DNA of 5,830 bases from Patescibacteria group bacterium (GTDB taxonomy: Bacteria; Patescibacteriota; Patescibacteriia; S139-126), in the NCBI GenBank assembly GCA_015485755.1, contig WFTD01000128.1, positions 1 to 5,830 on the forward strand, read 5' to 3'. Of the stretch, positions 1 through 3,638 are shown piece by piece (within the stretch, counting starts at the first letter, position 1; every line of letters begins with the position of its first letter). Below the pieces are notes generated by a model. That model ran no database searches. It had not been told where the DNA came from and saw nothing but the letters and a program-made list of their open reading frames with translations. The position numbers and the translations under genes were made by a program.

Positions 1-1
1 G

Positions 2-562
2 TTGCCCTATCCATACGATGCTTTAGAGCCCTATATTGATGCCAAGACAATGGAATTGCATTACAGTAAGCATCACCAAGGATATGTGGACAAGCTCAAT
101 AAAGCAATTATGTCCTATAGCCATTTGGCTGAGAAGAAGATTGAGGATTTGTTGCGTGAGTTGCCCCAGCTTGACATTCCCGAACAGGTCAAAACTGCCA
201 TTCGTAATCATGGCGGCGGCCACGCTAACCATTCCCTTTTTTGGCAAATTATGGGTCCGGAAAAAGAAATAGATGACAAATTGATGGCTGAAATTGAAGA
301 GACATTTGGCGGTATTCGTGAGTTTAAAGAAAAGTTTACAGAGACAGCCTTGTCTCATTTTGGCAGTGGTTGGGCTTGGTTGGTGCGCGACGAGCAGGGA
401 AAATTGCAAGTTTATTCTACTTTAAATCAGGACTCTCCCCTGCTTAAAGGCCATACTCCAATAATCGGTTTGGATGTATGGGAGCACGCTTATTATCTTA
501 AATACCAAAATCGGCGGGCTGAATATATAGAAAATTGGTGGCAGGTATTGAAATTGTTATAA
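2..562 (+). CDS. sodA: Superoxide dismutase, Fe/Mn family, Mn-type (5' end missing)
   Basis: Converts superoxide to hydrogen peroxide and oxygen with one Mn or Fe ion. All four metal ligands are visible. Counting the codon at position 2 as residue 1, they are H20 (in MELHYSKHH), H77 (in GGHANHSLFW), D158 and H162 (in DVWEHAYY). The active-site Gln lies in NQDSP (Q143), the Mn-type arrangement; Fe-type enzymes usually carry the Gln in the first domain instead. Metal use could still be cambialistic. The TTG at position 2 is most likely not the start: family members begin several residues earlier and have Leu-Pro-Tyr here, so TTG probably encodes that Leu and the gene runs off the left edge. The C-terminus is complete. 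No signal peptide can be judged. No hairpin terminator follows, so read-through into the next gene is possible. Family assignment is very secure; metal preference is inferred. Confidence 0.97.
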   Translation: MPYPYDALEPYIDAKTMELHYSKHHQGYVDKLNKAIMSYSHLAEKKIEDLLRELPQLDIPEQVKTAIRNHGGGHANHSLFWQIMGPEKEIDDKLMAEIEETFGGIREFKEKFTETALSHFGSGWAWLVRDEQGKLQVYSTLNQDSPLLKGHTPIIGLDVWEHAYYLKYQNRRAEYIENWWQVLKLL

Positions 563-576
563 AAAATTGATATTAT
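548..576 (+). promoter_or_regulatory. Candidate sigma70-type promoter for the 638-973 gene
   Basis: TTGAAA (548-553) and TATTAT (571-576) are separated by 17 bases. The -35 overlaps the last codons of the dismutase gene. Transcription would start near 583 and give a leader of about 55 bases. In AT-rich DNA such matches occur by chance, so this is a moderate call. Confidence 0.4.
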
Positions 577-637
577 AAAGTGAAAATTGGATCTAGTAGT
601 TTTTGTACCTTGCAATAAAAAAGTGGAGGATATTAAA

Positions 638-973
638 ATGGATAGAAATTTTTCTTATACTGTATTATTTGCGGTATTTATAGTGATGGCCTTGATAGCA
701 ATTGGCATAATGGAAGGTGAAGTTAATTATCTTAGAGAACAGATTAATGCCTACAATAAGACATTTGAAACTCTAGTAGAAAAACATGACATTGTAACAG
801 AGATGATTCAGTTAAGGGTTTATGATCAGCGCAAAGCAGAAGAGCTCAAAAAGGAAAGGGAGGCTATCAGGATCGTTTTTCAGTTGATAGAAGAATCGCC
901 TTATTTTCCTGATTTACCCAGGGAAATTCAGGATAAAGTTAACCGATTGGCATTGCCGGCGCAAAAAAACTAA
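638..973 (+). CDS. Small single-span membrane protein with coiled coil, unknown function
   Basis: A 111-residue protein that I do not recognise. The ATG at 638 is chosen because GGAGG (625-629) sits 8 bases upstream, the only clear Shine-Dalgarno sequence in the window. An in-frame TTG at 587 would add 17 residues with no ribosome-binding site and is less likely. Residues about 8-25 form one hydrophobic span. Residues about 26-85 are charged and rich in Glu, Lys, Leu and Ile, with a heptad-like pattern expected for a helical coiled coil. A short tail with ESPYFPDLP follows and may cap the helix. There is no cysteine and no catalytic motif. This layout resembles small membrane-anchored scaffold or septum-type proteins, but no specific function can be claimed. 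It lies 75 bases after the dismutase gene and is closed by its own terminator, so it is probably not part of the downstream regulon. Confidence 0.8.
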   Translation: MDRNFSYTVLFAVFIVMALIAIGIMEGEVNYLREQINAYNKTFETLVEKHDIVTEMIQLRVYDQRKAEELKKEREAIRIVFQLIEESPYFPDLPREIQDKVNRLALPAQKN

Positions 974-996
974 AAAGTCCCTTTTGGGGCTTTTTT
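972..996 (+). terminator. Intrinsic terminator after the 638-973 gene
   Basis: AAAAAGTCCC (972-981) pairs with GGGGCTTTTT (986-995) around a TTTT loop, with one T-G wobble, and runs into a T tract. It overlaps the TAA stop at 971-973. It separates this gene from the repressor/protease pair. Confidence 0.85.
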
Positions 997-1055
997 ATAA
1001 TATTGGCAGAATACCATGCGCTTTCTATGGGTAGACTTATAATTTTGGCAAAAGG

Positions 1056-1084
1056 TTGTAAATTTATCTTTTTTGAATTAAACT
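1056..1084 (+). promoter_or_regulatory. Weak candidate promoter for the repressor/protease pair
   Basis: TTGTAA (1056-1061) and TAAACT (1079-1084) are spaced by 17 bases, about 26 bases before the ATG at 1111. A better -10 (TATAAT, 1038-1043) exists upstream but has no good -35. No TACA/TGTA dyad like the one at 2534-2552 is seen in this gap, so autoregulation is not evident. Nothing else is seen in 997-1110 apart from an imperfect dyad at 1012-1033. Confidence 0.3.
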
Positions 1085-1110
1085 GAAGTTAGTTAGGTTA
1101 AAATTTTTTT

Positions 1111-1548
1111 ATGTTTAAGCCCAAAAAAATTGATTTATCAGCCAAAGGGTTCCATAAGGTTTTTGGCGAATTAGAAGCCAATATAATGGAAATTATTTGG
1201 GATGAAGGAGAGGCAAGCATCAAAGAAGTAAGAGATAAATTGCAAAAGAGATATAAAAACCTCTCTTTTAATGCGGTTATGACAGTTATGAATAGATTGG
1301 TTGATAAGGGAGTGCTGAAAAAGCAATCCCAAAAAAAAGTTAGTATTTATTCGGCTAAAATAGATAAGAAGCAATTAAGTAAAATTATGGCACGTGATAT
1401 GATTGGCGCCATTTTTAGGGACCCGCAGATTTTTAGCGCGCTCAATTTTGCTGATTTAGCTTCTGATTTGGACAAAAAATCACTGGAAAAATTACAGCAG
1501 TTTTTGTTGTCTAACAAAAAAACAAATAAACATGGCAAAAAAAAGTAA
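1111..1548 (+). CDS. BlaI/MecI/CopY-family winged-helix transcriptional repressor
   Basis: A 145-residue dimeric DNA-binding repressor. Residues about 17-85 form the winged helix: ELEANIMEIIWDEGEASIKEV is the family's opening helix region, NAVMTVMNRLVDKGVL (54-69) the recognition-helix region, and 70-82 the wing ending in YSA. Residues about 86-133 form the dimerisation helices. They contain FSALNF, where N112-F113 matches the Asn-Phe bond cut in staphylococcal BlaI and MecI. The Lys-rich tail (136-145) is longer than usual. The next gene, an M56 protease, overlaps it by 17 bases, as expected for a repressor and its dedicated inactivator. A matching operator lies at 2534-2552, so the likely target is the three-gene unit that follows. 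No Shine-Dalgarno sequence precedes the ATG. The protein lacks the CxCxxxxCxC copper tail of true CopY and has no cysteine, so direct Cu(I) sensing by the repressor is unlikely. Family call is secure; the target is inferred. Confidence 0.94.
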   Translation: MFKPKKIDLSAKGFHKVFGELEANIMEIIWDEGEASIKEVRDKLQKRYKNLSFNAVMTVMNRLVDKGVLKKQSQKKVSIYSAKIDKKQLSKIMARDMIGAIFRDPQIFSALNFADLASDLDKKSLEKLQQFLLSNKKTNKHGKKK

Positions 1549-2476
1549 AACCATAGTAGCAATTTTCACAACTACAGCCGCAGCATTAGGCTTGGTTGTT
1601 TTGGTCATTGTAAATAGCTGGTACCAAGTAAGGCAGGCAGCAGCATTTTTTTATCAAGCTTGCCTTGAGGCATTTAAGGTGTTTTATTCATCAGGATGGG
1701 TAGGGTATATTGGTTTGGCAGTGGGACTAGTTTTGTTTGCAGGTCTTTGCCAGGGCATTTGGTTTGTATTGAGGCAGATTTATTTTTATAATAAATTTTA
1801 TCGCAACCGTTATTTTATTGGCAGACAGACTGTTATTGGCGGCACTTCAGTATTTGTGATTGATGATAACCGGCAATTTGCTTTTTCAGCTGGATTTATA
1901 AAGCCGCAAATATATTTATCTGCCGGTTTGATTGACATATTGGATAAGGAAGAGTTGCAAGCAGTAATTTCTCACGAGCAGTACCACTGCGATAATTTTC
2001 ACTCCATCTGGTCTTTGTTTAGCGGTTTTGTAAAAAAAGTTTTATTTTTTGTGCCAATTGTGGTCAAATGGGTAGATTTTATTTCAATTAGAAGAGAAGT
2101 AAAAGCTGATGAGTATACTATTGACCAAGTCGGTGCAGAAAATTTGTCATCATCATTGTTAAAAGTGTTAAAAGCTCAACATAAAGTTGATTATGGTTTT
2201 GAGGCGCAGGCTTTTTCTTCTCTTGCTTCACGGATTGAATTTATTTTATATCGCCGGCATCATTCCTTTCGCATACCGCTCAAATTTGTATTTGTTTCAG
2301 CTGTGGTAATTTTGTTGACCATTGTTGGTATTGGCCAGGCTTGGACTAGGTCGGCTTTTCAGCCAGTTTCAACCACTCCCCAAAATTCATCTGCTTGCCA
2401 TGACCAAACCAGCGGGGGGTATTTTGATTATTTGGATACGGCCATGCCTCACAATATGAGTTATTTATTAGATTAG
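1532..2476 (+). CDS. M56-family (BlaR1-like) membrane metalloprotease, sensor domain absent
   Basis: A 314-residue membrane zinc protease, probably the signal transducer that cuts the repressor encoded just upstream. The zinc motif is HEQYH (H148, E149, H152), and E189 in REVKADE is the likely third ligand. The segment AFSAGFIKPQIYLSAGLID before the motif and FVPIVVKWVDF after it match the usual order in M56 proteins. Hydrophobic spans lie at about 8-29, 57-81, 160-181 and 250-270. The protein ends 44 residues after the last span. BlaR1 and MecR1 carry a penicillin-binding sensor of some 250 residues there, which is missing, so beta-lactam sensing as in staphylococci is unlikely. The short tail contains C289, H290, M305, H307 and M309, possible soft-metal ligands, which is speculative. 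Another Cys (C153) directly follows the HEXXH. The start ATG overlaps the repressor gene by 17 bases, suggesting translational coupling. No hairpin terminator follows. Confidence 0.9.
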   Translation: MAKKSKTIVAIFTTTAAALGLVVLVIVNSWYQVRQAAAFFYQACLEAFKVFYSSGWVGYIGLAVGLVLFAGLCQGIWFVLRQIYFYNKFYRNRYFIGRQTVIGGTSVFVIDDNRQFAFSAGFIKPQIYLSAGLIDILDKEELQAVISHEQYHCDNFHSIWSLFSGFVKKVLFFVPIVVKWVDFISIRREVKADEYTIDQVGAENLSSSLLKVLKAQHKVDYGFEAQAFSSLASRIEFILYRRHHSFRIPLKFVFVSAVVILLTIVGIGQAWTRSAFQPVSTTPQNSSACHDQTSGGYFDYLDTAMPHNMSYLLD

Positions 2477-2528
2477 TTTTTTATTTTGTCTTTAATTTGT
2501 CTCTTGTGGATAAGTTTATTTTTTTCTC

Positions 2529-2557
2529 TTTACACACTACATTATGTAGTGTATAAT
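2529..2557 (+). promoter_or_regulatory. Sigma70-type promoter of the three-gene unit
   Basis: TTTACA (2529-2534) and a perfect TATAAT (2552-2557) are 17 bases apart, the strongest promoter match in the window. Transcription should begin near 2564. The dyad at 2534-2552 occupies the whole spacer, so a bound repressor would exclude RNA polymerase. Confidence 0.85.
2534..2552 (+). promoter_or_regulatory. Predicted BlaI/MecI-type operator
   Basis: ACACTACATTATGTAGTGT is a perfect 9-bp inverted repeat around a single central T. The pairing resumes after one mismatch on each side (TA at 2531-2532 with TA at 2554-2555). The half-sites ACTACAT/ATGTAGT equal those of the staphylococcal mec operator, and TACA/TGTA is the core shared by BlaI, MecI and CopY sites. 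Here the core spacer is three bases (TTA), one more than the usual two. A second, imperfect dyad (2551-2567) overlaps its right end and covers the -10. The repressor encoded at 1111-1548 is the obvious ligand; binding is inferred. Confidence 0.85.
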
Positions 2558-2595
2558 ATTAATATACAATATAGGTGGTAATTAATTATATTTAT

Positions 2596-3222
2596 ATGGA
2601 TATAAAAAAGACAATTAACAATTTAATGATAGTTGTTATTTTGATTTTTTCTGTCCATCAGTATTTTGTTGCGCAGATTATTAACGCCGCTGGCGGATCT
2701 TCTGCTATTGGCGGCAGTTTGCAAATTAGCGATGGAGCTTCAGAGAGCGAAATTATTGCGGCAATTTTACCCAAAGAAGAGGATATTGAGAGGCCATATG
2801 AGTGGCAGGGCAAGCAAGTAACCTTAACTGCTCAGGTGCCTGATAATGGATATGATATGCTAGTTGCTATGAATAAGATTCAGCTGAGCGATGCTGACAA
2901 GAGCAGGTTTATCAAACTAGCCAAACAGGTTTACCATCCTTGTTGCGATGCTTCAATTGCCAATTGCGGGTGTAAACATGCGGTAGCAGCTCAAGGATTG
3001 ACCAAATACCTTATTACTTTGGGGTATTCAGATGAAGATATTAAAAAGGAGATATTTTTGTGGAACAGATTTTGGTGGCCTAAGCATTATGCTTCCGCTG
3101 CGGTTTATCTTAACAAAGAAGGAGTCAATCCCGCTAGTATTTCAGTAGATGAGTGGTTGGGGCCGAAACTGTCAACATTTAGGTCAGGCAGAAAAATGAG
3201 AGCGTCGCTTGGCATTAGATAA
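2596..3222 (+). CDS. Membrane-anchored Cys/His-rich protein with CcmH-like region
   Basis: A 208-residue protein with a hydrophobic N-terminus (about 8-28) that acts as signal anchor or signal peptide; the rest should lie outside the cytoplasm. The key part is residues 112-165: H114-P-C116-C117, then C124-G-C126-K-H128, then an amphipathic helix and GYSDEDI, then an aromatic stretch with FWW and H164. These are the only four cysteines. The order, a Cys pair then a helix then G-x-S-D-E-x-I, parallels the CcmH/NrfF thioreductase domain of cytochrome c maturation. The adjacent CC and the extra C-x-C-x-H are unlike CcmH and could bind a metal ion; the PCYCGC-motif family is another loose comparison. 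I chose ATG 2596; AGGTGG (2573-2578) is 17 bases away, farther than usual. A GTG at 2575 would add seven residues but leave a leader of about 10 bases. This is the first gene behind the predicted operator. Exact function unknown. Confidence 0.85.
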   Translation: MDIKKTINNLMIVVILIFSVHQYFVAQIINAAGGSSAIGGSLQISDGASESEIIAAILPKEEDIERPYEWQGKQVTLTAQVPDNGYDMLVAMNKIQLSDADKSRFIKLAKQVYHPCCDASIANCGCKHAVAAQGLTKYLITLGYSDEDIKKEIFLWNRFWWPKHYASAAVYLNKEGVNPASISVDEWLGPKLSTFRSGRKMRASLGIR

Positions 3223-3236
3223 TAAATTTATATAAA
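3209..3236 (+). promoter_or_regulatory. Candidate internal promoter before the 98-residue protein gene
   Basis: TTGGCA (3209-3214) and TATAAA (3231-3236), 16 bases apart, overlap the end of the previous gene. The following spacer is almost pure A/T and holds two copies of TAATTAAT (3241-3248, 3256-3263). No TACA/TGTA dyad is present, so this start would escape the predicted repressor. Confidence 0.35.
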
Positions 3237-3282
3237 TTATTAATTAATAACTAACTAATTAATTACAATTAACCCAAAATAT

Positions 3283-3579
3283 ATGTCAGACAACAAACAT
3301 ACCAGCGGAGGAAATGATAAAGAGTTGCTTGAGCAATTGCAAAAAATGCTTGCAAACAGCCAAGCAACTGCTGGCTCTCCCACCAAATCATCTTCTAAGG
3401 ATTATATGATTTTGGCAGTGCTAGTTATTTTGGTTGTAATTTCCGGTGTACAGACTGCCAAGCTAAGCACTTTTCAAGTAAAGGGCGCTAAGGCTTCGCA
3501 AAACTCTTCCAGCGGATCACCTACCCAGCAATTGCCGTCCAATCTGCAAAATTTGCCCAGCCAGGTAGGCGGCTGTTAA
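3283..3579 (+). CDS. Small single-span membrane protein ending in Gly-Gly-Cys
   Basis: A 98-residue protein of unknown family. Residues 1-40 are polar, with a short charged helix (DKELLEQLQKML). Residues 41-57 form one hydrophobic span. Residues 58-98 are a low-complexity tail rich in Ser, Gln, Pro and Asn that ends QVGGC. The only cysteine is the very last residue, C98. With an N-in topology (inferred) the tail would lie outside the cytoplasm, like the thioredoxin and cupredoxin domains of the next gene. The lone terminal Cys on a flexible arm could be a thiol client or carrier, or one ligand of a shared metal site; which one is unknown. It is not a lipobox, because that lies at the N-terminus. 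The gene lies 60 bases after the previous one and 59 before the fusion, with no hairpin terminator on either side, so co-transcription is likely. No Shine-Dalgarno sequence precedes the ATG. Confidence 0.8.
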   Translation: MSDNKHTSGGNDKELLEQLQKMLANSQATAGSPTKSSSKDYMILAVLVILVVISGVQTAKLSTFQVKGAKASQNSSSGSPTQQLPSNLQNLPSQVGGC

Positions 3580-3584
3580 TTCTA

Positions 3585-3612
3585 TTGGCAGATAAACAAT
3601 AATAATTATTAT
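3585..3612 (+). promoter_or_regulatory. Candidate internal promoter before the CcdA fusion gene
   Basis: TTGGCA (3585-3590) and TATTAT (3607-3612) are 16 bases apart. The -10 lies in a perfect 14-bp palindrome, ATAATAATTATTAT (3599-3612), which in such AT-rich DNA may be chance. The layout copies that of the candidate at 3209-3236. No BlaI-type dyad is seen. Confidence 0.35.
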
Positions 3613-3638
3613 CAAGACATTTAATATCAAAAAATATT

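Noticed and set aside
23..409. Minus-strand open frame opposite the dismutase gene, and other minus-strand frames
   Set aside because: They lie opposite well-supported genes, show no domain or start signals, and look like shadows of the coding strand.
587..637. TTG start at 587 for the small coiled-coil protein
   Set aside because: No ribosome-binding site precedes it, and the ATG at 638 has GGAGG at ideal distance and begins right before the membrane span.
1012..1033. Imperfect inverted repeat TACCAT...ATGGGTA upstream of the repressor gene as an autoregulatory operator
   Set aside because: One arm has an extra base and it lacks the TACA/TGTA core seen at 2534-2552. It is no better than expected by chance.
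1532..2476. Beta-lactam receptor BlaR1/MecR1 and hence a resistance operon
   Set aside because: The extracellular penicillin-binding domain is absent and no beta-lactamase or PBP2a gene follows. Only the protease part matches.
2944..2979. Possible c-type heme site in the Cys-rich protein
   Set aside because: Heme c needs CXXCH. Here the spacing is CC and C-x-C-x-H, so no heme attachment motif exists despite the cytochrome-maturation-like neighbours.
3241..3263. TAATTAAT repeats as a regulatory iteron pair
   Set aside because: Two A/T-only 8-mers in an almost pure A/T spacer are easily explained by base composition.
3155..3507. Shared KLSTF string in the Cys-rich protein's tail (PKLSTFRSGRK) and the 98-residue protein (AKLSTFQVKGAK) as a duplicated motif
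   Set aside because: The codons differ, the contexts (soluble tail versus just after a membrane span) are unlike, and the match is only five residues.
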